The notes: a model not told the origin generated them from the sequence alone. A DNA stretch of 17,754 bases from Calditrichia bacterium (GCA_026991005.1 JALXCH010000359.1:1-17754), one strand, 5' to 3'; numbered from the stretch's first letter, positions 1 to 8,491 are shown. Translations and numbers: made by a program.

Positions 1-1
1 A

Positions 2-346
2 TTAATTGATGAAATGTATAAAATAGAGGAGGATAAAAAAGTGTCTATCATATCTTTGGTGGAACGAAAAGGATATGAGAAAGGGAAAAAGGAAGGTATT
101 CAGTTAGGTATCCAGCAGGGTATCCAACAGGGTATTCAGCAAGGTTTGCAAAAAGGGAAACTGGAAGGTAAACAAGAGATACTTCGAAAGGTTATTGTAG
201 ATATACTGGAATTGAAATTCCATCAGATTGGAGAAGATATTTGGGAAGCAATCCAGAGAATTGAATCGGTGGAAGAACTGGAAAACCTGCTGGAAACAGC
301 AAAGTTAGCAAAATCGCTGGAAGAGTTTTCCAGAAAAATGAATTAA
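2..346 (+). CDS. Rpn / PD-(D/E)XK nuclease-transposase family protein, C-terminal part (5' end outside window)
   Basis: The reading frame is open to the left edge of the window, so only the last 114 or so residues of a longer protein are present; the ATG at 14 is probably internal. The visible part is a charged segment (ERKGYEKGKKEG), then seven four-residue units (GIQL, GIQQ three times, GLQK, GKLE, GKQE), then a helical tail with repeated L and E residues. A Gly-Ile-Gln-Gln repeat tail of this kind is typical of the C-terminus of Rpn-family recombination-promoting nucleases and YhgA-like putative transposases, whose catalytic PD-(D/E)XK domain would lie upstream and is not seen. The family assignment rests on the tail alone. 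The protein could also be an uncharacterised coiled-coil protein. It ends at TAA with no gene close behind. Confidence 0.6.
   Translation, partial: LIDEMYKIEEDKKVSIISLVERKGYEKGKKEGIQLGIQQGIQQGIQQGLQKGKLEGKQEILRKVIVDILELKFHQIGEDIWEAIQRIESVEELENLLETAKLAKSLEEFSRKMN
95..178 (+). repeat. In-frame 12-nt tandem repeat coding for GIQQ-type units
   Basis: Seven consecutive 12-nt units encode GIQL, GIQQ, GIQQ, GIQQ, GLQK, GKLE and GKQE. The second to fourth units are nearly identical in DNA (variants of GGTATCCAGCAG). Because the unit is 12 nt, slippage keeps the reading frame. Copy number in such tails is usually variable between relatives. Confidence 0.85.
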
Positions 347-722
347 GAAGGATGAAATTTTGTGATAAACATCGAGTGTAAGAAAGGGATGAAAAAAGTG
401 GAAAATCGCTTTATCATTAGTTCCATCCCAGGTTAAAATTTTACCGGTGATGTATTTTCTGTGGTTTGAACTAGTTTTAACTTCATAAATAACAACATCC
501 TACCAGATCCACCATTTTTGCAATACGAAGCATTTTTATAAAACGCTGCATTTTAAGAAGGAACAGGATTCCAATAATCGTACCAGCGAACGGGTAACTT
601 CATTTTGAAATTGGTAACAGCAAATTTATCCCTCCCCAATCGAATAAAAGAATGAAATTTGCTATTTTGTTTTAAGAACCGGATTCCGGTGTTAAATTCC
701 CGCAGTAACGAAAGGGATGGGT
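347..722. other. AT-rich intergenic stretch with two inverted repeats
   Basis: No convincing gene is visible. A perfect 9-bp inverted repeat, AGCAAATTT at 619-627 and AAATTTGCT at 655-663, encloses a 27-nt loop. A compact hairpin at 676-693 has the core ACCGG-ATT-CCGGT (678-690) and lies about 30 nt before the tsaE start. A 24-codon GTG frame at 362-436 has a weak purine stretch before it but no recognisable product. No clear terminator follows the upstream gene. Confidence 0.5.
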
Positions 723-1190
723 ATGGCAGCCGAAGTAAAATCCAGTACGAGTGCGGAAGTGTGGTACCAGGGCGTTTGTTGTGCACCTTCCGAAACGGAA
801 GAGGTGGCGCGGAAATTTTCCCGGATGCTGCAACCGGGAGATGTGGTTGCATTTTATGGAGACCTGGGCACCGGTAAGACCTTTTTCACTAAAGCCCTCT
901 GTCGTGCTCTCCGCTGCCATCAGGAAGCCACCAGTCCCACTTTTACCATTATTAACGAATACACCACTGGTGATGGAATGTTAATTTATCATTTCGATTT
1001 TTATCGGTTGGAGAATGAGGCGGAATTACAGAATCTGGGATTGGAGGAATTTTTTTACAACGAATTCATCTGTTTCATTGAGTGGGCAGATAAGATTGAG
1101 CCGTATCTTCCGGAGCACCGCTGGGAAGTTCATCTCAAATTTTCCGGAGAGAATCCCGATTGCCGGGAGGTTCGCATTCTGAAACGGTAA
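723..1190 (+). CDS. tsaE: tRNA N6-threonylcarbamoyladenosine biosynthesis ATPase TsaE (YjeE family)
   Basis: TsaE is the P-loop ATPase partner of TsaB and TsaD in cytoplasmic synthesis of threonylcarbamoyl-adenosine (t6A) at position 37 of ANN-decoding tRNAs. From the ATG at 723 the protein has 155 residues, normal for the family. It shows the Walker A motif GDLGTGKT at residues 46-53, the family motif SPTF at 71-74, HFDFYRL at 90-96 and IEWADK at 119-124. An in-frame ATG at 717 abuts the purine stretch AAAGGG (711-716), whereas the ATG at 723 sits 6 nt after it, so 723 is preferred. tsaB follows 83 bp downstream and rimI after that, a common bacterial neighbourhood that supports the call. 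The 65-bp gap after the stop shows no clear promoter or terminator. Confidence 0.95.
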   Translation: MAAEVKSSTSAEVWYQGVCCAPSETEEVARKFSRMLQPGDVVAFYGDLGTGKTFFTKALCRALRCHQEATSPTFTIINEYTTGDGMLIYHFDFYRLENEAELQNLGLEEFFYNEFICFIEWADKIEPYLPEHRWEVHLKFSGENPDCREVRILKR

Positions 1191-1273
1191 GGGTAGTTGG
1201 ATCCGGAAGCGTTATCTCGCTGTAATCGGTCGTTTTATTTTTCAATCTGCACAAATTGAATAAGGATAGGCGC

Positions 1274-1966
1274 ATGGACGACAAATCCTCCACGGTTTAT
1301 TTGCTGGGTCTGGAAACCAGCGGCATGAGTTCGCTGGTGACCCTTTCCCGCGGGGAGCAGTTACTGGGGCACATCCTGCTGAATATTCGCAACATTCATT
1401 CCCGACTCCTGGCGCCCATGGTGCATCAGTTGCTGAAGTACACCGGTATTCCCCTTTCCCGGATTAATGGTATTTGTTTGAGCGCCGGTCCCGGATCTTT
1501 TACCGGATTGCGCATCGGTTACAGCCTGGCGAAAGGGCTGGCACATTCCCTGCACATCCCGGTGGTGGAAGTTCCCACCCTGGACGTCTGGGCTTACCAG
1601 CATGGTGCCACTCACCGCTCCGTACTTGCCGTTATCGATGCCCATCGAGAGGAGGTGTTTGTGAGAAAATACCGATGGGAAGGCGAAACCCTCCGCGCCG
1701 AAACGGATTCCCGGGTGCTTCCTATAGCCCGGCTCCCGGAATTGATTCATGAACCCACCGAGGTGGTGGGTGGGGATTTGCTTAAACTGGCCGATAAGAT
1801 TCGCCAGGCTGTGGGGGAAATGGCGATTTTCCCTGCTCCTCTGTCCACCGAACCTTCCCCTTCGGCTTTAATGGCGCTGGGTTATCAGCGTTTTTCCCGG
1901 CAGGAATTTTGCGATATTGCCACGTGCGAACCGCGTTATTTACGGGCGTTTCGAGGGGTAATGTAG
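1274..1966 (+). CDS. tsaB: tRNA threonylcarbamoyladenosine biosynthesis protein TsaB
   Basis: TsaB is an ASKHA-fold protein that dimerises with TsaD and is needed for t6A formation, although it is not itself catalytic. The 230-residue product opens with the beta-strand LLGLETS at residues 10-16 and carries the hallmark GPGSFTGLRIG at 72-82, followed by PTLDVWA at 101-107. The C-terminal part is shorter and less conserved, as in other TsaB proteins. A TTG in frame at 1256 would add six residues, but AAGGA at 1262-1266 is ideally placed (7 nt) for the ATG at 1274. The frame ends at TAG. The partner tsaD is not in this window, so it must lie elsewhere. Confidence 0.94.
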   Translation: MDDKSSTVYLLGLETSGMSSLVTLSRGEQLLGHILLNIRNIHSRLLAPMVHQLLKYTGIPLSRINGICLSAGPGSFTGLRIGYSLAKGLAHSLHIPVVEVPTLDVWAYQHGATHRSVLAVIDAHREEVFVRKYRWEGETLRAETDSRVLPIARLPELIHEPTEVVGGDLLKLADKIRQAVGEMAIFPAPLSTEPSPSALMALGYQRFSRQEFCDIATCEPRYLRAFRGVM

Positions 1967-2336
1967 GGAAAACCGCATTACGACTTTCTCAGATAGCAAG
2001 AAGAGAGGGTGACGAAGGGAGAACGTTGCGCTTGCGGAAGGGAGTCCTGAAACCACTCGAATGAATTCTGGTTGTAAATCAGAGAAACAATTGTGTCGGT
2101 ATCGGGCTAAATTTCCCGGTTCATCAGAAGTTTTAATTTATTTCTACGATGAATTAACTCACAGCCGCTTTTCTATTTTAAACATTTTTATCGATTGCAT
2201 TTTGAATCGTGAATCATCTACGGGCCTGTGTTACACAAATATTAGTAAAATTTTCGATGTGGAGTGGAAAAATAAGCAGAAAACCGAACATCGGGAAGAT
2301 TCTTTAGTTCACCATTTCACCTCCGGGTTTTAAGAT
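1967..2336. other. Intergenic gap between tsaB and rimI, no gene supported
   Basis: The stretch is markedly more AT-rich than its neighbours. A 90-codon open frame at 2061-2333 has no ribosome-binding site, no recognisable motif and unusual composition, so it is treated as chance. No strong hairpin followed by a T run and no clear promoter were found. A gap this long inside a normally tight tsaB-rimI pair is itself unusual and may be a decayed sequence. Confidence 0.45.
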
Positions 2337-2798
2337 ATGATGTTACGTCGCATGACAGAAGAGGACATTCCTGCGGTGGCTGCCATCGAAAAAGCGCTCT
2401 TTCCCGATCCCTGGTCGGAAAACAGTTTCCGGCACGAGGTGCTGCACAATCGCTTTTCCATCCCCCTGGTTCTGGAAGAGGAAGGAGAGATTCTGGGGTA
2501 CATCATCGCCTGGAAAATTTTCGACGAATTCCATATTGCCAATGTGGCCGTGCGACCCGACCAGCAAAATCGCGGTTTGGGGCAGTTTATGCTTCGCGAA
2601 ATCCTGAAACATGCGCAGGGTTGCCGCTACGCCCTTCTGGAGGTTCGGGAACATAATCATCCCGCCATTCACCTTTACCACAAATTCGGTTTTCGCACCA
2701 TCTTTCGGCGTCCCGGTTACTATCCCAATGGAGAAACCGCTCTGGTGATGCAGAAAATTCTTACCCCACCTGCCAGCGAGGAACCATCGTCGCAGTAG
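2337..2798 (+). CDS. rimI: Ribosomal protein S18-alanine N-acetyltransferase RimI (GNAT family)
   Basis: RimI acetylates the N-terminal alanine of ribosomal protein S18 using acetyl-CoA. The 153-residue protein is a single GNAT domain. It shows PWS at residues 25-27, the acetyl-CoA-binding motif Q-x-x-G-x-G (QNRGLG, 77-82), the block LLEVREHN with the expected catalytic glutamate at 102, the tyrosine at 114 in AIHLYHKFGF, and the RRPGYYP block at 124-130. The E and Y positions match those known for Escherichia coli RimI within one residue. Two adjacent ATGs (2337, 2340) could start it, and neither has a strong ribosome-binding site. Its place after tsaE and tsaB supports RimI over a generic GNAT enzyme. 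Confidence 0.92.
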   Translation: MMLRRMTEEDIPAVAAIEKALFPDPWSENSFRHEVLHNRFSIPLVLEEEGEILGYIIAWKIFDEFHIANVAVRPDQQNRGLGQFMLREILKHAQGCRYALLEVREHNHPAIHLYHKFGFRTIFRRPGYYPNGETALVMQKILTPPASEEPSSQ

Positions 2799-2904
2799 TT
2801 CAGTTATTCTCCACCAGTTTCTTTTGTTTCTATTCCCGGTTTCTTCTTTCCCCCAGGCGCTTCTTTTTTTAACCGCTATCCTGCATGTTCCAACTTTTCC
2901 ATAC

Positions 2905-2940
2905 AAAATTGTTCTAATTTCTTCCTGAAAAAACAATTTT
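2905..2940 (+). terminator. Weak AT-rich hairpin with T run upstream of accD
   Basis: AAAATTGTT (2905-2913) pairs perfectly with AACAATTTT (2932-2940) and runs into three further Ts. The stem is AT-only apart from one G-C pair and the loop is 18 nt, so this is at best a weak intrinsic terminator after rimI. Confidence 0.3.
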
Positions 2941-2997
2941 TTTGAATTACCGGTTTTTATTTATTAACTTAAACAGATTTTTTACAGGGGGATGAGT

Positions 2998-3888
2998 ATG
3001 GACTGGTTCAAAAAGAAAAAAGGTATTTCCACTGTCGAGAAGAAAGTATTGCCGGATGGATTGTGGATTAAGTGCGACAATTGCGGCGAAATTATCTACC
3101 GCAGTCAACTGCAAAGCCGCATGTATGTGTGTCCCAAGTGCGACCATCATTTCCGGGTGAACTCCCGGGAGTACATTACCTACCTTTTTGATGAAAACAG
3201 TTTCCAGGAATTTAATGAACACATTGCACCCGGCGATCCGTTAAATTTTCGGGATAGAAAAAAATACACCGATCGCTTGAAGGACGCCCAGAAGAAGACC
3301 GGGTTGAAGGATGCCGTGGTTACGGGATTTGCCACAATTCATGGTAAGCCGGTCGTGGGTGCGGTGATGGATTTTACTTTCATTGGCGGAAGCATGGGGT
3401 CGGTGGTAGGCGAGAAAATTGCCCGGGCTATCGATATGGCGCGGGAGAAACGGCGTCCGCTAATCATTGTCTCCGCATCCGGAGGGGCTCGCATGATGGA
3501 AGGAGCCCTCTCTTTGATGCAACTGGCAAAAACGTCGGCTAAGCTCGCTCAGCTTTCCGAAGCGGGAATTCCGTACATTAGCATTCTTACCGATCCCACT
3601 ACCGGTGGAACCACGGCCAGTTTTGCCATGCTGGGGGATGTGCACATTGCCGAACCCCGCGCTTTAATCGGATTCGCCGGGCAGCGGGTCATTAAACAAA
3701 CAATCGGGCAGGATTTACCGGAAGGTTTCCAGCGAGCGGAATTTTTACTGGAACACGGGTTTGTGGATCTCATTGTCCATCGCCAGCAAATGCGGGATAC
3801 CGTGGCAAAAATCCTGGATTTGCTCTGGCCGGAGAATTCTGAAACGGCACCAGCACCGGAAACGGTGGAAACAAACGCTCCATCTTAA
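2998..3888 (+). CDS. accD: Acetyl-CoA carboxylase carboxyltransferase subunit beta
   Basis: AccD forms the alpha2-beta2 carboxyltransferase with AccA and moves the carboxyl group from carboxybiotin to acetyl-CoA, giving malonyl-CoA, the first committed step of fatty acid synthesis in the cytoplasm. The 296-residue protein begins with a four-cysteine zinc ribbon (C26, C29, C45, C48). The crotonase-like fold follows, with FIGGSMGSVVGEK (128-140), SASGGARMMEG (159-169), TDPTTGGTTASFAMLGD (198-214) and FAGQRVI (226-232). The last 15 or so residues are a Pro/Glu/Thr-rich tail. An ATG at 2992 would directly abut the AGGGGG ribosome-binding site (2986-2991), while the ATG at 2998 lies 6 nt after it, so 2998 is chosen. 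accA is not in the window. Confidence 0.96.
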   Translation: MDWFKKKKGISTVEKKVLPDGLWIKCDNCGEIIYRSQLQSRMYVCPKCDHHFRVNSREYITYLFDENSFQEFNEHIAPGDPLNFRDRKKYTDRLKDAQKKTGLKDAVVTGFATIHGKPVVGAVMDFTFIGGSMGSVVGEKIARAIDMAREKRRPLIIVSASGGARMMEGALSLMQLAKTSAKLAQLSEAGIPYISILTDPTTGGTTASFAMLGDVHIAEPRALIGFAGQRVIKQTIGQDLPEGFQRAEFLLEHGFVDLIVHRQQMRDTVAKILDLLWPENSETAPAPETVETNAPS

Positions 3889-4208
3889 CAAGGCTCTTCC
3901 GGTACCGTTGCAAAATTTCACCATATCGAAAAATGTTTCCATGTGCATCACATATATGGGAAATGCTTCTAATGTTTAGCAGACCGCACACTGCGTAACA
4001 ACGGGATCCAGCGAGCGGTTTCATCATCAAATAAAATTTCCGAAAAAATACTGTTTTTAATCAAGGAGATTGAGTGTAAAATCATTAAAAAAAAAGCAAA
4101 ACATGAAGGAAAAGGAGGTTTTTTATTTCTCCTATTCTCCTAGAAGTTCAATTAAAGATTCAGTGAAATCTGGAAATAGTAAAATGAACTACTGAGGAAA
4201 GGTCGTTT
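3889..4208. other. Intergenic gap accD-surE with imperfect hairpins
   Basis: No gene is supported. At 3936-3963 TTTCC and GGAAA enclose ATGTG-CAT-CACAT, a hairpin with a 3-nt loop and four unpaired bases on the right arm. At about 4107-4141 a purine stretch ending AGGAGG faces a pyrimidine stretch of CTCCT type, which could form an imperfect stem. Neither has the T run of a standard terminator. The promoter for surE could lie in the AT-rich second half, but no good -35/-10 pair was recognised. Confidence 0.4.
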
Positions 4209-4979
4209 ATGAAGGATAAGCCGCTCATTCTGGTAACGAATGATGATGGAATATATGCTCCGGGCATTTACGCACTCTACCAGGCTATGAAGGCAATTGG
4301 TGATGCGCACGTGGTTGCTCCGGATTCCGAGCGAAGCGCTGTGGGACATGCCATCACCATTTCCGATCCCTTGCGTGTGTGGGAGTACGAGCGCAATGGC
4401 GAATTTTTCGGATATGCGGTTAACGGCACCCCCGGCGATTGTGTAAAATTAGGAGTGAAAGCAATTTTGCAGCAGGAGCCGGATCTGGTCGTTTCCGGAA
4501 TCAATCAGGGTGCCAATACCGCCATCAATGTCATTTATTCCGGAACGGTTTCGGCGGCTACCGAAGGAACCATAATGGGAATTCCTTCCATTGCCTTTTC
4601 GGTAACAACGTTTAAAAAGACGGATTTTTCCGTGGCGGCGGAATTCGCTCAAAAACTGGCTTTGCTGGTGCTGGAAAAAGGATTACCGGAAGGTACTTTA
4701 TTGAATGTGAACATTCCACCTCTGCCCCGGGAAGAAATTAAAGGGGTAAAAATCACCCGCCAGGGCAAAGGACGCTACGAGGAATACTTCGAGAAACGGG
4801 TCGATCCCATGAACCGCAATTACTACTGGCTGGCGGGGAAGAAGTTGCTTCTGGATAGCGATCCGGACGTGGATGATGTGGCGGTAATGCAACAATATAT
4901 TGCCATTACCCCCATTCATTTTGACCTCACCAATTACAAAGCAATGGATGAACTGAGAAAATGGAAGATTGAGCTGTGA
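4209..4979 (+). CDS. surE: 5'/3'-nucleotidase SurE
   Basis: SurE is a metal-dependent survival-protein phosphatase that removes phosphate from nucleoside 5'- and 3'-monophosphates and, in some species, from short polyphosphate. The 256-residue protein has the family's N-terminal signature [12 protein letters not shown], with metal ligands D12 and D13, then S43 in [14 protein letters not shown] and N99 in [15 protein letters not shown] (73-78) and [11 protein letters not shown] (110-120) are also typical. AGGAAAGG lies shortly before the ATG. The gene's TGA overlaps the GTG start of guaA, indicating co-transcription and probable translational coupling between nucleotide turnover and GMP synthesis. 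Confidence 0.96.
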   Translation: MKDKPLILVTNDDGIYAPGIYALYQAMKAIGDAHVVAPDSERSAVGHAITISDPLRVWEYERNGEFFGYAVNGTPGDCVKLGVKAILQQEPDLVVSGINQGANTAINVIYSGTVSAATEGTIMGIPSIAFSVTTFKKTDFSVAAEFAQKLALLVLEKGLPEGTLLNVNIPPLPREEIKGVKITRQGKGRYEEYFEKRVDPMNRNYYWLAGKKLLLDSDPDVDDVAVMQQYIAITPIHFDLTNYKAMDELRKWKIEL

Positions 4980-6517
4980 GCACAGAGAAAGTACTCATCC
5001 TGGATTTTGGCTCCCAGTACACCCAGCTTATTGCGCGGAAGATCCGCGAGCTGGGGGTGTATTCAGAAATACAGCCATTTAATTATTCCCTGGAGAGGAT
5101 TCGCTCGGACTCCAGCATCAAAGCGCTGGTGTTAAGTGGCGGACCCGCCTCGGTTTATGCGGCGGATGCTCCGCGCCTTTCCCCCCAAATTTTCGATTTG
5201 CAGTTGCCTGTGCTGGGGATTTGTTACGGTTTACAAATGATTGCTTATTTACTGGGCGGTGAGGTGGATCGAGCCGCCCGGCGGGAGTATGGCCCGGCAG
5301 AACTGGAGTTTGACCCCAATCATCCTCTATTTCAGGGCATAGAATCGCCGACCCGGGTGTGGATGAGTCACAGCGATCACCTTACCCGGCTACCGGATGG
5401 GTTTCGGGTAATTGGGCAAACGGCAAATGCACCCATTGCTGCCATCGAACATCCCGACCACAAAATTTACGGATTACAATTTCATCCGGAGGTTTATCAT
5501 ACCACTCACGGAAAGCAGATGCTCTCCAATTTTTTATATCGCGTTGCCGGACTGCAAGGAGGTTGGTCGGCGGAATCGTTCATCGAAAGCAGTATTCGTA
5601 AAATACGCGGAGAAGTGGGTGATAAGCGCGTGTTGTTGGGGTTAAGCGGCGGGGTGGATTCCAGCGTGGCGGCTGTGTTAATTCACCGGGCGATTGGTGA
5701 CCAGCTTACCTGCATGTTTATCGACACGGGACTGTTGCGCGCCAACGAAGCGCGGGAAGTGGAAACCGTTTTCCGTGAACATTTTCAAATAAACTTGATT
5801 TCAATCACTGTATCAAATATGTTCCTCCATAAATTGCGGGACGTAATTGATCCGGAAGAAAAGCGTAAGATTATCGGTCGCACCTTTGTAGAAATTTTTG
5901 ATCAAGAGTCACGAAAAATTGGCGATTTTGAATATCTGGCGCAGGGCACGCTTTACCCGGATGTCATCGAGAGTGTGAGTTTCAAGGGTCCATCGGCAAC
6001 CATCAAGTCCCATCACAACGTGGGTGGGTTGCCGGAGAAAATGAAATTCAAATTGCTGGAACCGTTACGGGAATTGTTCAAGGATGAGGTTCGGGAAGTG
6101 GGCCGAAAATTGGGATTGCCGGAATCTATCCTCCTGCGGCATCCCTTCCCGGGACCCGGATTGGCGGTGCGGATTATTGGAGAAATTACCCGGGAGCGAT
6201 TGGAAATTTTACGCAAAGCAGATGCAATCTTCATGGAGGAATTAAAACGATCCAACCTGTACCATCAAATATGGCAGGCATTTGCAGTGTTGCTTCCGGT
6301 GCAATCTGTCGGGGTGATGGGGGATGAACGCACCTACGAAAACGTGATTGCGCTGCGTGCGGTAACCAGCACCGACGGTATGACGGCAGATTGGTACGAA
6401 ATCCCGAAAGAGGTGCTTGGAAGGATTTCGAATCGCATCATTAACGAAGTCCAGGGAATAAACCGGGTGGTTTATGATGTAAGTTCTAAACCCCCGGCAA
6501 CCATTGAATGGGAGTAA
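4976..6517 (+). CDS. guaA: GMP synthase (glutamine-hydrolysing)
   Basis: GuaA converts XMP to GMP using ATP and the amide nitrogen of glutamine in the cytoplasm. The 513-residue protein has both usual parts. The class I glutamine amidotransferase domain covers about residues 1-195, with nucleophile C83 in GICYGLQ and H170 and E172 in [14 protein letters not shown]. The ATP-pyrophosphatase domain has the PP-loop [10 protein letters not shown] (221-230). The C-terminal dimerisation and substrate part includes the block [11 protein letters not shown] and ends TIEWE. The start is GTG, overlapping the surE stop by 4 bp, with a GGAAGA-like ribosome-binding sequence inside surE. glmS follows 16 bp later, so surE, guaA and glmS look like one operon. 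Confidence 0.97.
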   Translation: MSTEKVLILDFGSQYTQLIARKIRELGVYSEIQPFNYSLERIRSDSSIKALVLSGGPASVYAADAPRLSPQIFDLQLPVLGICYGLQMIAYLLGGEVDRAARREYGPAELEFDPNHPLFQGIESPTRVWMSHSDHLTRLPDGFRVIGQTANAPIAAIEHPDHKIYGLQFHPEVYHTTHGKQMLSNFLYRVAGLQGGWSAESFIESSIRKIRGEVGDKRVLLGLSGGVDSSVAAVLIHRAIGDQLTCMFIDTGLLRANEAREVETVFREHFQINLISITVSNMFLHKLRDVIDPEEKRKIIGRTFVEIFDQESRKIGDFEYLAQGTLYPDVIESVSFKGPSATIKSHHNVGGLPEKMKFKLLEPLRELFKDEVREVGRKLGLPESILLRHPFPGPGLAVRIIGEITRERLEILRKADAIFMEELKRSNLYHQIWQAFAVLLPVQSVGVMGDERTYENVIALRAVTSTDGMTADWYEIPKEVLGRISNRIINEVQGINRVVYDVSSKPPATIEWE

Positions 6518-6533
6518 ACAGAGGAGTTTATCT

Positions 6534-8366
6534 ATGTGTGGAATTGTTGGGTACATCGGCGAAAAGAACGCGTTACCTATATTAATTAACGGTTTAAAAC
6601 GGCTGGAATATCGTGGTTACGATTCTTCCGGAATCGCCCTTGTGCAGGGTGATCAGATTGTCATCACGAAGCAGGTGGGTAAAATATCGGCGCTGGAAGG
6701 GATTTTGCAACCGGAAAGTATGAACGGAACGCTGGGCATTGCTCACACCCGCTGGGCTACTCACGGCGAACCCACCACTTCCAATGCCCACCCCCATTCC
6801 GATTGCACCGGCGATATCGTGCTGGTTCACAACGGAATCATCGAAAATTACGCGGCATTGCGGCAAATGCTCATTGAAAAAGGGCATCATATTAAAACGG
6901 AAACCGATACGGAGATCATCGCGCACCTTATTGAGGAATTGTACACGAATGGTACGTCGTTCGAGGATGCCTTCCGTATGGCTCTAAACGAACTGGAAGG
7001 TACCTACGGACTGGCTTTAATTACCCGGCACGACCCCGATAAAATCTACTGTGCCCGGAAAGGGAGTCCGCTGGTAGTGGGAATTGGAAATGGGGAATAT
7101 TTTGTGGGTTCCGATGCTACGGCACTAATTGCCCATACGCGTAATGTATTTTACATGGAAGATGGAGAAATTGCCATCATCAGTCGGGATGGATTTGTAA
7201 CCAAGACCATCCAGAATCAGGTGGTTCATAAAAAAATAGAGAAAATTAGTTTCGATCTGGAGCGCATCGAGAAGGCGGGATTTCCGCATTTTATGCTCAA
7301 GGAAATTTACGAGCAGCCTAATACCGTTGCCGATGCTATGCGCGGGCGCCTTATTGAGGAGGAAGGGGTCGCCAAATTGGGTGGTTTAACCCCCATTTTA
7401 CACAATGTGTTGCGCGCTCGAAAAATTTTCATTACCGCCTGCGGCACCAGTTACCATGCGGGACTGATTGGCGAGTATATGATTGAGGAATATTGCCGCA
7501 TACCGGTGGAAGTGGAATATGCTTCGGAGTTTCGCTATCGCGACCCGATTATTGAGGACGACAATCTGGTGATTGCCATTAGCCAGAGTGGAGAAACTGC
7601 GGATACCCTGGCGGCATTGCGAGAAGCCAAGCGCAAAGGTGCCACCGTAATGGGCATTGTAAACGTGGTGGGTTCCACCATTGCACGGGAAACCCACGGC
7701 GGAACCTACATCCACGCCGGACCGGAAATTGGGGTGGCATCGACCAAAGCGTTTACCTCCCAGGTTACCGCGCTTACCCTGCTCACCTTAATGATTGCCC
7801 GCACCAAGCGCATGTCCGCCGAAGAAGGGCGCCGAATTGTGAAGGAAATGAAGAAATTGCCGGAAAAAGTGGAGCAAGCACTGAAGGTGGATCCCATTGT
7901 TCGGGAGATTGCGGCAGAATTTAAAGATAATCGCAACTTCCTGTATTTGGGACGTGGCTATAATTACCCCGTTGCTCTGGAGGGTGCACTGAAACTGAAG
8001 GAAATTTCCTACATCCATGCCGAAGGGTATCCCGCTGCAGAAATGAAACACGGCCCCATTGCGCTGATTGATGAAGATATGCCGGTGGTGTTTATTGCCA
8101 TTCAGGACAGCACTTACGACAAGATTGTGAGCAATATCGAAGAAGTTAAAGCCCGGCGTGGACGAGTTATTGCGGTGGTTTCTGAGGGAGATACGAAAAT
8201 CGAGAAACTGGCAGATTATGTTATTCCCATTCCCACCACGCTGGATATGCTTCAGCCTATTCTCTCGATTATTCCGTTGCAACTTCTGGCCTATCATATT
8301 GCAGTGATGCGGGGCTGCGATGTCGATCAGCCACGGAATCTGGCAAAAAGTGTCACGGTGGAATAA
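6534..8366 (+). CDS. glmS: Glutamine--fructose-6-phosphate aminotransferase (isomerizing)
   Basis: GlmS makes glucosamine-6-phosphate from fructose-6-phosphate and glutamine, the first step to UDP-GlcNAc for peptidoglycan and lipid A. The 610-residue product starts Met-Cys-Gly-Ile, so Met removal exposes the catalytic N-terminal cysteine. An upstream in-frame ATG at 6504 lies inside guaA and would bury this cysteine, so it is rejected. GAGGAG at 6521-6526 is 7 nt before the chosen ATG. Class II amidotransferase marks include HTRWATHG (71-78) and HNG (99-101). Two SIS domains follow with CGTS (303-306), SQSGET (350-355), STKAFTSQ (403-410), LEGALKLKE (482-490) and KHGP (505-508). The C-terminus QPRNLAKSVTVE is canonical. 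No glmS ribozyme is visible, and the 16-bp leader leaves no room for one. Confidence 0.97.
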   Translation: MCGIVGYIGEKNALPILINGLKRLEYRGYDSSGIALVQGDQIVITKQVGKISALEGILQPESMNGTLGIAHTRWATHGEPTTSNAHPHSDCTGDIVLVHNGIIENYAALRQMLIEKGHHIKTETDTEIIAHLIEELYTNGTSFEDAFRMALNELEGTYGLALITRHDPDKIYCARKGSPLVVGIGNGEYFVGSDATALIAHTRNVFYMEDGEIAIISRDGFVTKTIQNQVVHKKIEKISFDLERIEKAGFPHFMLKEIYEQPNTVADAMRGRLIEEEGVAKLGGLTPILHNVLRARKIFITACGTSYHAGLIGEYMIEEYCRIPVEVEYASEFRYRDPIIEDDNLVIAISQSGETADTLAALREAKRKGATVMGIVNVVGSTIARETHGGTYIHAGPEIGVASTKAFTSQVTALTLLTLMIARTKRMSAEEGRRIVKEMKKLPEKVEQALKVDPIVREIAAEFKDNRNFLYLGRGYNYPVALEGALKLKEISYIHAEGYPAAEMKHGPIALIDEDMPVVFIAIQDSTYDKIVSNIEEVKARRGRVIAVVSEGDTKIEKLADYVIPIPTTLDMLQPILSIIPLQLLAYHIAVMRGCDVDQPRNLAKSVTVE

Positions 8367-8381
8367 TTCCTGGTAGGAGGA

Positions 8382-8440
8382 GATTTTTCATAGATGGTAT
8401 ATTTGCGGTATTTGAAGATGGTGCTGGGGAATGAAAAATC
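8382..8440 (+). repeat. 10-bp perfect inverted repeat after glmS
   Basis: GATTTTTCAT (8382-8391) is exactly complementary to ATGAAAAATC (8431-8440), with a 39-nt loop. It begins 15 bp after the glmS stop and ends 3 nt before the tRNA promoter. There is no T run, so it is not a standard terminator. It could stabilise the 3' end of the mRNA or be a protein site. Confidence 0.45.
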
Positions 8441-8443
8441 CGC

Positions 8444-8472
8444 TTGCATCCGATGAAGTACAATTTTATATT
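8444..8472 (+). promoter_or_regulatory. Sigma-70-type promoter for tRNA-Leu
   Basis: TTGCAT (8444-8449) and TATATT (8467-8472) are separated by exactly 17 nt. A transcript would start near 8479, about 12 nt before the tRNA. Both hexamers are within two changes of the consensus. The -35/-10 model assumes ordinary sigma-70 recognition. Confidence 0.55.
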
Positions 8473-8491
8473 TGCCCCGCTAAATAAGTAA

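Noticed and set aside
362..436. 24-codon GTG frame after the Rpn-type gene
   Set aside because: It is too short and featureless, and a chance frame in AT-rich DNA is more likely.
553..852. Minus-strand frame across the tsaE start
   Set aside because: It runs antisense to a well-supported gene, without motif or start signal.
1539..1554. Sigma-54-like TGGCAC-N5-CTGCA inside tsaB
   Set aside because: It is inside coding sequence, the -12 element is CTGC rather than TTGC, and no gene start follows at a useful distance.
2061..2333. 90-codon open frame between tsaB and rimI
   Set aside because: It has no ribosome-binding site, no recognisable motif and an AT-rich composition unlike the neighbouring genes.
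4007..4013. GGGATCC in the accD-surE gap as a fifth double-hairpin copy
   Set aside because: The flanking bases do not form the 3-nt-loop stems on either side of GATCC.
6518..6533. glmS ribozyme
   Set aside because: The guaA-glmS gap is only 16 bp and cannot hold the ribozyme.
8394..8456. 20-codon frame after AGGAGG downstream of glmS
   Set aside because: The spacing from AGGAGG to ATG is 13 nt, the peptide has no features, and the frame overlaps the inverted repeat and the tRNA promoter.
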